A program made the position numbers and the translations under genes. A DNA stretch of 64,000 nucleotides, taken from assembly GCF_042684665.1 (NCBI RefSeq), contig NZ_JBHULY010000005.1:372001-436000 (forward strand). Reading direction: 5' to 3'. This stretch comes from Jejuia rubra. GTDB taxonomy: Bacteria > Bacteroidota > Bacteroidia > Flavobacteriales > Flavobacteriaceae. The notes under the pieces are model-generated. The model was not told where the DNA came from. It worked only from the letters and a program-made list of their open reading frames with translations, and did not search any database. Positions 33,324 to 42,420 of this stretch are shown in pieces (the first letter of the stretch is position 1; each line of letters starts with the position of its first letter).

Positions 33324-33905
33324 TTAAATAAATAAAGCTTTAATATTTTGGGTAAATAGTTTCACAGCAATGGCCAATAAAATAACGCCAAAAACTTTAC
33401 GGACTATATTGATACCGTTTGCGCCCAAGAAACGCTCGATTTTTGACGAAGTTTTTAAGACAATAAAGATAAAAATAACGTTGAGTACGATAGCTACAAT
33501 AATATTTTCTACCCGAAACTCCGCCCGTAAGGATAGCAACGTGGTCAAACTTCCCGGGCCGGCCATTAAAGGGAATGCTAAGGGGAAGATGGACGCCGTC
33601 ATAGGGTTGCTTTCTTCTTGTTTGTAAAGTGTAATGCCCAGAATCATTTCCAAGGCAATAAAGAACAGGATAAAAGCACCAGCAACCGCAAAAGAATTGA
33701 CATCGATACCGATAAGATTTAAAATGCTTTTTCCCAAAAAGAGGAATAAAATCATGATACACCCTGCAATAATGGAAGCCTTGCCACTTTGAATGTGACC
33801 CACTTTTTTCCTTAAATCAATCACAATCGGAATGTTGCCCACAATATCAATAACGGCAAACAGCACCATAAAAGCGGTAAATATTTCCTTGAAATTCAAT
33901 TGCAT
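33324..33905 (-). CDS. MarC-family inner-membrane protein
   Basis: 193 residues, six predicted membrane helices. The MarC pattern is clear: FVLFAVIDIVGNIPI-type start, GKSILNLIGIDVNSFAVAGAF, and FPLAFPLMAGPGSLTTLL. Once linked to multiple antibiotic resistance, the family's function is not established. First gene of a three-gene minus-strand operon. Confidence 0.92.
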   Translation of the reverse strand: MQLNFKEIFTAFMVLFAVIDIVGNIPIVIDLRKKVGHIQSGKASIIAGCIMILFLFLGKSILNLIGIDVNSFAVAGAFILFFIALEMILGITLYKQEESNPMTASIFPLAFPLMAGPGSLTTLLSLRAEFRVENIIVAIVLNVIFIFIVLKTSSKIERFLGANGINIVRKVFGVILLAIAVKLFTQNIKALFI

Positions 33906-34009
33906 AACCTTAAACAGTAAATTTTTGCAAATGTCTGTATTTATAACGAAACAGCAACATCAAAAGAATTTAAAGTTTAGTTATTTTTGCGCATTAGTTT
34001 ACAAATTTT

Positions 34010-34582
34010 ATGTTTCAACTCGGGAAAACCATTGTTTCGGAAGACATTATTAAAAAAGACTTTGTGTGCAATTTGAGTGCCTGCAAAGGGGCGTGTTGTG
34101 TTGACGGTGATGCCGGGGCACCATTGGATAAGGACGAAATCGAGATTCTGAAAGCCATTTATCCTAAAGTAAAACCTTTTTTAAGAAAGTCCGGTGTTGA
34201 AGCCATCGAAAAGCAGGGGACACATATTGAGACCGAAGACGGGGAATTGGAAACCCCATTGATTGATGGAGCCGATTGCGCCTATGTGTTTTTTGATGAA
34301 AACGGAGTTGCGCTTTGTGCCATTGAGGAAGCCTATAACCAAGGTCAGATCTCCTGGAAAAAACCAATTTCCTGTCATTTGTATCCCGTTCGGGTAAAAG
34401 ATTACTCCGAATTTTCAGCAGTAAATTACCATAAATGGCAAATTTGCGACGATGCCTGTACACTTGGAAAAGAACTGCAAGTACCCATCTATAAATTCGT
34501 AAAAGAAGCTTTAATAAGGAAATTTGGGGAGGATTGGTACAGTGAGCTTGAGAAAGTTGCCGAGAGTTTTCAACAGTCTTAA
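34010..34582 (+). CDS. DUF3109 cysteine-rich protein
   Basis: 190-residue cytoplasmic protein with clustered cysteines: CNLSACKGACC near residue 22, DCAYVFF, CAIEEAY, ISCHLYPVR, and ICDDAC. The pattern is that of DUF3109, related to the YkgJ-type CxxCxxxCC proteins thought to bind zinc or an iron-sulfur cluster. Function unknown. Confidence 0.88.
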   Translation: MFQLGKTIVSEDIIKKDFVCNLSACKGACCVDGDAGAPLDKDEIEILKAIYPKVKPFLRKSGVEAIEKQGTHIETEDGELETPLIDGADCAYVFFDENGVALCAIEEAYNQGQISWKKPISCHLYPVRVKDYSEFSAVNYHKWQICDDACTLGKELQVPIYKFVKEALIRKFGEDWYSELEKVAESFQQS

Positions 34583-35025
34583 AAAACAACAAAAAAACCT
34601 TATTAAAGTACCGAAAAAATAAGGGTTCCAGCTGTTTTCGACATTATTTTTTTCTGTAAACTTTTATGATTTCAATTTATATTAAATCCTTGAAAATCAG
34701 CGATATAAATATTTTTTTCTGTAAACTTATTGATTTTTAAGGGATTAATTGTTTGTTAAAAACTTGTTGAAAAGGTTTTTGCTCGTGCTTAAAAACCTAT
34801 TAATCATTTTGCAATCTTTGTTTCGCTAATTTCTAGGCAAAACACACAAATTTTTTAGTTTGTTAATGGATTTGTTAAAAGGTTTTAGAGATTAACCGAA
34901 AATTTATTTAGCAATCCGTAATACGCGTTGAAGGCATTTAAAAAATGGATTCAACAACAATTTAAAAAAAACAGGGCTGGTCTCTGCAGGATATTGTATG
35001 TCAAAATTTAACCACTATACTACAG
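34583..35025. promoter_or_regulatory. Long AT-rich leader of the nrdBA operon
   Basis: No gene. A perfect 19-bp direct repeat, TATTTTTTTCTGTAAACTT, stands at 34645-34663 and 34710-34728, 65 bp apart (about six turns), and the match continues weakly as TT-TGATTT. A promoter candidate TTTG (34778-34781), 22 bp, TCATTTTG (34804-34811) follows, which would give an untranslated leader of about 200 nt. No NrdR-type box was recognised. Confidence 0.5.
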
Positions 35026-36300
35026 ATGGAAATAACTCATATCATTAAACGGGATTACGAAACGACGCCTTTCGTACTAGACAAAATTACAAACGCCGTA
35101 GAGAAGGCCATGCTTTCAGTTAATCATGGTACAAGACAAGATGCCCAGGATATTTCTAGCCGGGTTTTTGAGTCCCTGCTTGCTAGAAAGGCACTTGATG
35201 CAAGGTATGTGCCTAATGTGGAGCAGGTACAGGATATTGTAGAAGATAAATTGATGGACAGTGCGTTTCATGATGCAGCAAAGGCCTACATTCTATATAG
35301 GGACGAACAGGCAAGGAAGCGGCAGACCAATATTTTTGAAAAGCGTGTTAACCTGAAGCCATACGAGTATCCAGATTTGTATGAATACGTAAGCGCGATT
35401 AGACATTCGTATTGGATTCATACTGAATTCAACTTCACTAGTGATATTCAAGATTTTAAAGCACGGCTTAATGATGTAGAGAAATCAGCTATTAAAAATA
35501 CAATGTTGGCCATTTCTCAAATTGAAGTAGCGGTAAAGACATTTTGGGGAGACATTTATCAAAAAATGCCAAAACCAGAAATAGGGTCGGTAGGTGCCAC
35601 TTTTGCTGAAAGTGAAGTACGCCATCACGATGCGTACTCTCACTTATTGGAAATATTGGGATTGAATGCTGAGTTTAAAGCACTTAAGAAGAAGCCGGTA
35701 ATTATGCGCCGGGTACATTATTTGGAAACCGCACTTAAAAATTCAAAAAGCGAAAATATACAGGAATATGCAGAGTCTATTTTATTGTTCTCGTTGTTTA
35801 TAGAACATGTCTCTCTGTTTTCACAGTTTTTAATCATAATGGCTTTCAACAAGCACAAAAATATGCTTAAAGGTATATCCAATGTGGTTGAGGCAACATC
35901 TAAGGAAGAGCAAATACATGGGGATTTTGGCATTGATGTGATTAAAATTATAAAGAAAGAAAATCCAAGTTGGTTTGGAGACGATTATAACACACAAATT
36001 CAATCTTTATGCAAAGATGCTTACAAAGCGGAAAGCGACATTGTAGATTGGATTTTTGAAGCAGGCGAATTAGATTTCTTACCTAAAGATGTGGTTAATG
36101 AATTTATCAAAAAACGATTCAATAACTCATTGGAAAGCATTGGCATAGAAAAGGTATTTGAAATTAATGAAGACTTGTTAACGCAAACCGAATGGTTTGA
36201 TGATGAAATAATCGGCACCAAGCACGGCGATTTCTTTGTAAAACGATCCATTAACTATAGCAAAAGAACCAAAAGTATAACCAGTGACGACCTTTTTTAA
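35026..36300 (+). CDS. nrdB: Ribonucleotide reductase radical-generating subunit with N-terminal ATP-cone
   Basis: 424 residues. Residues 1 to about 95 form an ATP-cone (KRDYETTPFVLDKITNAVEKAM ... AYILYRDEQARKR), normally found on NrdA; the rest is the di-metal carboxylate subunit: Glu in SQIEVAVKTF, E-x2-H and Tyr in EVRHHDAYSHLL, Glu in FIEHVSLF, E-x2-H in EEQIHGDF. ATP-cone NrdB proteins have been described in the flavobacterium Leeuwenhoekiella blandensis, where dATP inhibits through the radical subunit. It lies 3 bp upstream of nrdA, which lacks the cone. Confidence 0.95.
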   Translation: MEITHIIKRDYETTPFVLDKITNAVEKAMLSVNHGTRQDAQDISSRVFESLLARKALDARYVPNVEQVQDIVEDKLMDSAFHDAAKAYILYRDEQARKRQTNIFEKRVNLKPYEYPDLYEYVSAIRHSYWIHTEFNFTSDIQDFKARLNDVEKSAIKNTMLAISQIEVAVKTFWGDIYQKMPKPEIGSVGATFAESEVRHHDAYSHLLEILGLNAEFKALKKKPVIMRRVHYLETALKNSKSENIQEYAESILLFSLFIEHVSLFSQFLIIMAFNKHKNMLKGISNVVEATSKEEQIHGDFGIDVIKIIKKENPSWFGDDYNTQIQSLCKDAYKAESDIVDWIFEAGELDFLPKDVVNEFIKKRFNNSLESIGIEKVFEINEDLLTQTEWFDDEIIGTKHGDFFVKRSINYSKRTKSITSDDLF

Positions 36301-36303
36301 ACT

Positions 36304-38100
36304 ATGAAAATCAAAGACCACCTACAAGAGACCAAAACAGAGCAACAATCAAACTACGACCAATTACTTAATGCGAGGAAGGCGCAGATAAAGAATGCAA
36401 GTCAATCAGTAACTGAAGCTGAACCAAAATTTGAATGGCTGACCGAAAACAGCCGTAAATTTTTGGCCTCAGGCTATTTAACGGAAGACGCAACCCCTGA
36501 GGAACGTATTCGCGAAATCGCAGATAGGGCGGAACAGATTCTTAAAATTGACGGGTTTGCAGATAAGTTTTATAAGTATATGGGCGAAGGGTTTTTCTCT
36601 TTGGCTTCACCGGTATGGTCCAATTTTGGAAAAAAGAGGGGCTTACCGATAAGTTGTTTCGGATCCAATATTGCGGACGATATGGGCAATATTTTATACA
36701 CTCAGTCCGAAGTAGGGATGATGTCTAAATTAGGTGGCGGAACGTCAGGATATTTTGGGAATTTAAGACATCGAGGTGCTCCTGTAAAAAATAACGGAGA
36801 GTCTTCAGGAGCGGTGCACATCATGCAATTGTTTGAAAAAATGGTAGATGTTGTAAGCCAAGGTTCTGTAAGAAGAGGTCGTTTTTCACCGTATTTGCCT
36901 GTGGAACACCCTGATATTAATGAGTTCCTAGAAATAGGAACAGAAGGAAATTCTATCCAAGAGTTAACTCATGGTGTATCTGTTACCGATAAGTGGATGG
37001 AAGAAATGATTGAAGGTGATGTTGAAAAACGTGCTATTTGGGCTAAGGTAATTCAACGCAGGGGAGAAATAGGATACCCCTATATTTTCTTTAAGGACAA
37101 GGCCAATAACGGGGCAGCAGATGTTTACAAGGACAAAAAGCATAAAATCGTAGCGAGTAATTTGTGTACAGAAATTATGTTGCCATCAAATGAAGAATGG
37201 TCTTTTGTATGCGTATTGTCTTCAATAAACCTATTGCACTATGACAAGTGGAAGGATACGGATGCCGTTGAAACTATGGTGTACTTTTTGGATGCCGTCA
37301 TCACTGAATTCACGCAAAAATTAGAAGAGTATAGAGATTCTGACGATTTGGATGATAGACAGACATTTATGTTCATGGAGCGTGCTTACAATTTTGCAAA
37401 ATCCAATAGAGCTTTAGGTTTAGGAGCGTTAGGATGGCACTCTTTATTGCAATCTAAAATGTTGGCTTTTGATAGTCAGGAAGCCTTTAATTTGAATAGT
37501 GAAATATTTAAAACTATTGAAGAGAAGTCTTATAAGGCATCTGAAGAATTGGCCAAATTATTTGGAGAACCCGAAGTGTTAAAAGGTTATGGCAGACGTA
37601 ATGCTACATTAAATGCGATTGCCCCAACAACATCCTCAGCGTTTATTTTAGGTCAGGTGTCACAAGGTATTGAGCCAATTTGGTCTAACATTTACGTGAA
37701 AGATATTGCAAAAATCAAGACTACGATTAAGAATCCTTACTTGTTAAATCTTCTTGAAGAAAAAGGCATGAACACTGCTGAGGTATGGCGAAGTATTCGG
37801 GACCATGATGGTTCTGTTCAGCATTTAGAATTTTTGACAGAAGAAGAGCGTGATGTCTTTAAAACCTATTCTGAAATTGATCAGTTAACAATCGTATATC
37901 AGGCGGCGAATAGGCAAAACCATATAGATCAGGGACAGTCTGTAAATATCATTGTACATCCTGATATGCCAGTAAAAGATATTAATAAAATATATGTTAC
38001 GGCTTGGAAATTAGGGCTAAAGTCATTGTACTACCAGCACAGCATGAATGCGGCTCAAAAATTCAAACAGAAAAAGGAATGTGCTAGTTGCGAAGGCTAG
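36304..38100 (+). CDS. nrdA: Class I ribonucleotide reductase catalytic subunit, no ATP-cone
   Basis: 598 residues, shorter than E. coli NrdA because the N-terminal ATP-cone is absent. Catalytic residues are all present: Cys in LPISCFGS, Asn/Cys/Glu in SNLCTEI, the redox partner Cys in FVCVLSS, the radical-transfer Tyr pair in LKSLYYQHS, and the C-terminal CxxC in ECASCEG that thioredoxin reduces. It makes deoxyribonucleotides with the upstream NrdB; allosteric on/off control must come from that partner's cone. Confidence 0.96.
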   Translation: MKIKDHLQETKTEQQSNYDQLLNARKAQIKNASQSVTEAEPKFEWLTENSRKFLASGYLTEDATPEERIREIADRAEQILKIDGFADKFYKYMGEGFFSLASPVWSNFGKKRGLPISCFGSNIADDMGNILYTQSEVGMMSKLGGGTSGYFGNLRHRGAPVKNNGESSGAVHIMQLFEKMVDVVSQGSVRRGRFSPYLPVEHPDINEFLEIGTEGNSIQELTHGVSVTDKWMEEMIEGDVEKRAIWAKVIQRRGEIGYPYIFFKDKANNGAADVYKDKKHKIVASNLCTEIMLPSNEEWSFVCVLSSINLLHYDKWKDTDAVETMVYFLDAVITEFTQKLEEYRDSDDLDDRQTFMFMERAYNFAKSNRALGLGALGWHSLLQSKMLAFDSQEAFNLNSEIFKTIEEKSYKASEELAKLFGEPEVLKGYGRRNATLNAIAPTTSSAFILGQVSQGIEPIWSNIYVKDIAKIKTTIKNPYLLNLLEEKGMNTAEVWRSIRDHDGSVQHLEFLTEEERDVFKTYSEIDQLTIVYQAANRQNHIDQGQSVNIIVHPDMPVKDINKIYVTAWKLGLKSLYYQHSMNAAQKFKQKKECASCEG

Positions 38101-38150
38101 AAATATAAAAAAAGGTTCCCTCGAAAGGGGGAACCCCAAATTTAAACGGA

Positions 38151-38180
38151 AAGCATCACTCCTTGGCGTGATGCTTTTTT
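38151..38180 (+). terminator. Terminator after nrdA
   Basis: AAGCATCACTCC, TTG, GCGTGATGCTTTTTT. A second hairpin without T-run (GGTTCCC/GGGGAACC, 38114-38134) precedes it. Confidence 0.8.
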
Positions 38181-38220
38181 ATGTAAAAAAAGTACTATTT
38201 TTAGATTTCAAAATTACAAT

Positions 38221-38727
38221 ATGCAAGAAGATAATTTTTTAGTCACCCCTGATTTATATGCAGGCAAAGAAAAAAGGTTTATAAACCTCATAGTAGATAC
38301 AATCGGGTATTATATATTCTCGTTTATTGTAGGGTTGTTTTTGGGGGTTTTAGAGCTTATTGGGTTGTCTGGAGCATTGGATTTTATCGCAAATATGGGA
38401 GTTTTAGGATCACTAGTTTTTGGTGTGGTTGTGGTTACCATCTATTTTTGCGGGTTCGAGGTACCTACACAACGAACTTTGGGGAAGTTTATAACCAAAA
38501 CCATGGTGGTAATGGAAGATGGGACTAAACCAACTTTTCAAGATATTTTAATTCGAAGCCTATGTAGATTTATTCCTTTTGAAGCCTTTTCTTTTTTAGG
38601 CTCTGAAGGTAGAGGCTGGCACGATTCCATGTCTAATACTTATGTTGTGGATATAGAGAAATTTAAGGCTAAAAAAGAATCTCAAAATGAATTGGATCAA
38701 ATAGGGGTACCACAGGATATCGACTAA
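38221..38727 (+). CDS. RDD-family membrane protein
   Basis: 168 residues with about three membrane helices. The family signature is present in KRFINLIVDTIGYYI near the start and RTLGKFITKTMVV, then LIRSLCRFIPF. RDD proteins are small inner-membrane proteins of mostly unknown role, a few of them acting in ion exchange. Single gene between two nearly identical GCATCACGC-type terminators. Confidence 0.88.
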   Translation: MQEDNFLVTPDLYAGKEKRFINLIVDTIGYYIFSFIVGLFLGVLELIGLSGALDFIANMGVLGSLVFGVVVVTIYFCGFEVPTQRTLGKFITKTMVVMEDGTKPTFQDILIRSLCRFIPFEAFSFLGSEGRGWHDSMSNTYVVDIEKFKAKKESQNELDQIGVPQDID

Positions 38728-38732
38728 GCATA

Positions 38733-38764
38733 AAAAAAGCATCACGCAAAGCGTGATGCTTTTG
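38733..38764. terminator. Bidirectional terminator between RDD and OmpA genes
   Basis: AAAAAAAGCATCACGC, AA, GCGTGATGCTTTT, symmetric, serving both converging genes. Its stem is nearly that of the nrdA terminator 570 bp upstream. Confidence 0.85.
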
Positions 38765-38791
38765 AAGTTTTATTAAGTTGCTTCTTAAAGC

Positions 38792-39655
38792 TTAATCTAA
38801 AATAGTATTTTCAGCAACAGTATTATCGCTATCTGCCATCAAAGCAAAGAATTTATCAATGTTTGGAAGAATGATAATTCTTGTGCGTCTGTTTTTGGCT
38901 CTGTTTTCTCTGGAGTCGTTTACAGCAATAGGCTGGTAACTACTTCTTCCAGAAGCAATCAATTTCTCTGGGGCAACGTTGTATTTCTCTTGAAGTTTAC
39001 GCACCACAGATGTTGCTCTCATAACGCTCAAATCCCAGTTATCAGCCAAAAACTCAGTGCTAATTGTTCTTGAATCAGTATGACCTTCTACCATAACGTC
39101 AAGGCTTGGCTCGGAATTGATTACGTCAGCTAATTTCTTTAAAACTGTATCAGCTTTGGAGCTCAATCTGTAGCTACCCGTGTTGAACAACATATCGTCT
39201 GCAATAGAGATCATCACTACAGTTTCGTTGATGTTTACGGCAAAATCCTCATCTTCGTTCATGTTGCTTTCGCTGATTGTTTTTTCCAAGTTGTATGCCA
39301 CAGCAAGGTTCATGGAATCCTTAAGAGTTTTAGCTTCAGCCAATTTAGCCGGGTCAACATTTTTAAGTGTTTCCTGCATTTTTGCCTTTGTGGCCTTAGA
39401 AATTACTGCAACATTGCCAACAACATCTAATTTAGTGTCGTTTTCTTGTTTAAGCGTTGCAATTTTAGAATTGTAAGCATCCACTCTTGCCTCGATTTTA
39501 GCAAATTTTGCCTCTAAATCCTCTTTTGCAACTTTTGTTTTTTGTAATTCGCTTTTGATTTCACCGTTTTCCTGCTGAAGTGCTACGTATTTCTTTTTTG
39601 AAACACATGAAAAGGTGACGATTGCTACAAGTAGCAACATAGAAATTTTCTTCAT
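38792..39655 (-). CDS. OmpA-family peptidoglycan-binding lipoprotein
   Basis: 287 residues. Lipobox LLVAIVTFSC; a coiled coil of about 70 residues (YVALQQENGEIKSELQKTKV onwards); then an OmpA C-terminal domain (DMLFNTGSYRLSSKADTVLKKL, VEGHTDSR, ASGRSSYQPIA, NRRTRIIILP) that binds diaminopimelate in peptidoglycan. It anchors the outer membrane to the wall. Monocistronic. Confidence 0.94.
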   Translation of the reverse strand: MKKISMLLLVAIVTFSCVSKKKYVALQQENGEIKSELQKTKVAKEDLEAKFAKIEARVDAYNSKIATLKQENDTKLDVVGNVAVISKATKAKMQETLKNVDPAKLAEAKTLKDSMNLAVAYNLEKTISESNMNEDEDFAVNINETVVMISIADDMLFNTGSYRLSSKADTVLKKLADVINSEPSLDVMVEGHTDSRTISTEFLADNWDLSVMRATSVVRKLQEKYNVAPEKLIASGRSSYQPIAVNDSRENRAKNRRTRIIILPNIDKFFALMADSDNTVAENTILD

Positions 39656-39840
39656 AATTAATAACTTTAGGTTTGTATTATTTACGTAATGGATTAAGAT
39701 TTAGATGTTTCGACTTAAAATTATTTTATCATATTTTACGATTTATCCAAAGGAAAGTTCAAAGTGAATTACTTTATCAAAATAAAATCATATCCCCTCA
39801 TATTTTGTACATTTAAAGGAATAATGACGGTTTGATTGTT

Positions 39841-39848
39841 TAGTTTTG
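39841..39848 (+). promoter_or_regulatory. -7 element of the TonB receptor gene
   Basis: TAGTTTTG fits TAnnTTTG and lies about 34 bp before the start codon at 39882. A -33 TTTG at the usual distance was not clear. The divergent gap 39656-39881 holds nothing else recognisable. Confidence 0.45.
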
Positions 39849-39881
39849 CACCGATAAAAGAACTCTATCAAAAAAGCGTTT

Positions 39882-42356
39882 ATGTTACGAACGATCCTTT
39901 CCTTATTTGCACTGTTGTATTTAATTAATGTCAATCAGGTTCAAGCTCAAATAATGGGTAAAATTGTAGATGAACAAGAAGCGCCTTTGGAGTACGCCAC
40001 CGTGGCATTGTTTGCGCAAGATGATAAAACTTTGATAACAGGTGTGGTATCGGATATTAATGGGTTGTTTCAAATTGAAGGTGTCAAAAAGGGGACATAT
40101 TATGTTGAAGCATCCTTTTTGGGTTACGAAATCAAAAGAATTGAAAATATTTCGGTAAACCGAAATGGTGAGAACATTGATTTGGGCGTTATCCAATTGT
40201 CGCTTGGGTCCGACCTAAATGAAGTAGTGGTTAATGCAGAGCGAAATACGGTGGTGAATAAAATTGACCGTCAGGTATTTGAAGCTTCAAAATTTAAAAG
40301 TGCCCAAGGTGGTTCCGGAATTGATGTGATTCGAAATCTGCCTTCAGTAAGTCTTGATAGTCAAGGTGAAATCAGTGTACGGGGAAGTACAGGTTTTATC
40401 GTGCTTTTGAATGGTAAACCTATTCAAGGTAATGCCAGTAATCTAATAGCGCAATTGCCTGCCAATGCTATTGAAAATGTTGAATTGATTACCGCCCCGT
40501 CAGCTAAATATGATCCTGAAGGAAAAGCCGGTATTATTAATATTTTGACGAAAAAAGGGGCTACGGATGGTGCTTTTGGTCAAATCAATATAAAAGGAGG
40601 ATTGCCTTCCATTGAAACTTACGGCAACAATGTATCGCACAAACGTCATGGTATTGACGCCACGTATAATGTTAGAACCGAGAAATGGAATATCTCATTA
40701 GGTGCAAATTACCAGAGAAATGATTTAGGAGGAAGACGGGAAGGAGATGTGTTTACTATCATCAACGACACCAAAACGCAATTTCCATCTACCGGAGAAC
40801 GTAGTTTTGATGAGGAAAACTATAGTGGGCGCTTTACGGTAGATTTTACACCAAGCGAGTCTGATGCCTATTCGCTTGGGTTTTTTGCAGGAAAGCGCAG
40901 TAAGGCACGTTTAGCAGATATTGTATATTTCGACAACCATTCGGTAACCCCTGCCGATAGTAATAACAGGGACTATACATTCCAATATTTCAATCACAAT
41001 TTAAGGGAACGGAAAGGAGATTTTGTGCTGGGAAGTTTGGATTGGACACATAGCTTCAATAATACTTCAGAACTGTCGGCATCATTTCTTTATGAATACA
41101 CGCTTTTAGGTGGCCCAACGGTAAACCAAAATTTAGGTGAACCGGACCGATCTATTTTATTTCAGGACGAATTCAATACTAACGATAACCCCTTGAACGG
41201 TGTCCGTTTTCAGCTAGATTATAAATTTAAACCTTTTGATTTTGGAACTTTAGAAACGGGATATCAATACAGAAACCTATCCCATACCGGGGATTTTATA
41301 TACGAAAGGCGCACAGATTTTAATGATGATTTTCAATTGGTGCCTGAGTTTTCAAGTGAAGTGGATTTGGAAAGAACGATTCACTCGGGATACGCTCAAC
41401 TTTCCGGAAAAAGCGGCAAATTGGAGTATGCTGCTGGGGCACGTTTAGAGGTGATGGACAGGGAATTCAGGCTGAAGGATAAAACCAATACAGTCGATGA
41501 AACATTGTTTTACGATTTTGTGAAATTGTATCCTTCGGCATCGTTCCAATATGAAATCAATGAGAAAACAAAAATGAAAGTGGCCTACAGCAGGCGTGTG
41601 GAGCGGAATTCTACCTTTAAAATGAATCCATTTGCAGAACGTGAGCATTCTGAGACTTTGGAGCAAGGTGATAAAAACCTAAGGCCAGAGTTTATTGATT
41701 TGGTTGAGGTTGGCGTCACCAAAAAATTGAAAGGTGGTAATTCCATTTTTGCCACGGGATATTTTAGGCACGTTGATAATGTGGTGAACCGCGTGAATAC
41801 GATTTATAACGACACGATTTTAAACAGAATATATTCCAATGTGGGTAATGCCAAATCTATCGGTTTGGAGGTTGGTGCAGAGTTAAAACCTACCAAAAAC
41901 TGGAGTAATTTTATTGGTGCTAATATTTATAGTTATTCAATTGACGGCAGTTTTGATAATAGACCGGTAGATACTGATGCGACTATCTATTCCGTTAATT
42001 TAAACTCCACCTGGCGGTTTTGGGAGAATGCTTCGTTGCAGTTCACATTCAATTATCTTTCGGATAGAAATACCGCACAGGGTGAGGATTCAAGGTTTTA
42101 TTCACCAAATCTCACGTTTCAAAAATCGTTTATGGATAATCGGTTAACGGCAACATTACAATGGCAGAATATGGATTTGGGCATGTTGGATACCAACGAA
42201 CAACGAATCACTACTTGGCGGGAAAATGAATTTTTTACCACCACCAATTATATTTATGAAGTGGATATGATTATTTTAAATCTCTCTTATACCTTCAAAC
42301 AAGGAAAAAACAAATCGAAATTTATTGATAGTGAATTTGGTAAGAAGGAGTTTTAG
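39882..42356 (+). CDS. TonB-dependent-receptor-like outer-membrane beta-barrel protein
   Basis: 824 residues: signal peptide (LLYLINVNQVQA), a carboxypeptidase-regulatory-like domain (IMGKIVDEQEAPLEYATVALF to about residue 110), a plug domain (GSGIDVIRNLPSVSLDSQG ... SVRGSTGFIVLLNG), then an OMP_b-brl_3 type barrel ending in strand residues near LSYTFKQGK. No typical SusD partner is adjacent. The substrate is unknown. Ends in a bidirectional terminator facing the PiT gene. Confidence 0.9.
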   Translation: MLRTILSLFALLYLINVNQVQAQIMGKIVDEQEAPLEYATVALFAQDDKTLITGVVSDINGLFQIEGVKKGTYYVEASFLGYEIKRIENISVNRNGENIDLGVIQLSLGSDLNEVVVNAERNTVVNKIDRQVFEASKFKSAQGGSGIDVIRNLPSVSLDSQGEISVRGSTGFIVLLNGKPIQGNASNLIAQLPANAIENVELITAPSAKYDPEGKAGIINILTKKGATDGAFGQINIKGGLPSIETYGNNVSHKRHGIDATYNVRTEKWNISLGANYQRNDLGGRREGDVFTIINDTKTQFPSTGERSFDEENYSGRFTVDFTPSESDAYSLGFFAGKRSKARLADIVYFDNHSVTPADSNNRDYTFQYFNHNLRERKGDFVLGSLDWTHSFNNTSELSASFLYEYTLLGGPTVNQNLGEPDRSILFQDEFNTNDNPLNGVRFQLDYKFKPFDFGTLETGYQYRNLSHTGDFIYERRTDFNDDFQLVPEFSSEVDLERTIHSGYAQLSGKSGKLEYAAGARLEVMDREFRLKDKTNTVDETLFYDFVKLYPSASFQYEINEKTKMKVAYSRRVERNSTFKMNPFAEREHSETLEQGDKNLRPEFIDLVEVGVTKKLKGGNSIFATGYFRHVDNVVNRVNTIYNDTILNRIYSNVGNAKSIGLEVGAELKPTKNWSNFIGANIYSYSIDGSFDNRPVDTDATIYSVNLNSTWRFWENASLQFTFNYLSDRNTAQGEDSRFYSPNLTFQKSFMDNRLTATLQWQNMDLGMLDTNEQRITTWRENEFFTTTNYIYEVDMIILNLSYTFKQGKNKSKFIDSEFGKKEF

Positions 42357-42377
42357 AAGATACCGTTATTTCAAAAA

Positions 42378-42412
42378 AAATGGGCTAGTTTAATTTAAAC
42401 TAGCCCATTTTT
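42378..42412. terminator. Bidirectional terminator
   Basis: AAATGGGCTAGTTT, AATTT, AAACTAGCCCATTTTT between converging genes. Confidence 0.88.
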
Positions 42413-42420
42413 AATTTTGT

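Noticed and set aside
34583..35025. NrdR boxes or a known riboswitch before nrdB
   Set aside because: No ACACTATATAGTGT-type pair and no recognisable riboswitch core; only the 19-bp direct repeat stands out.
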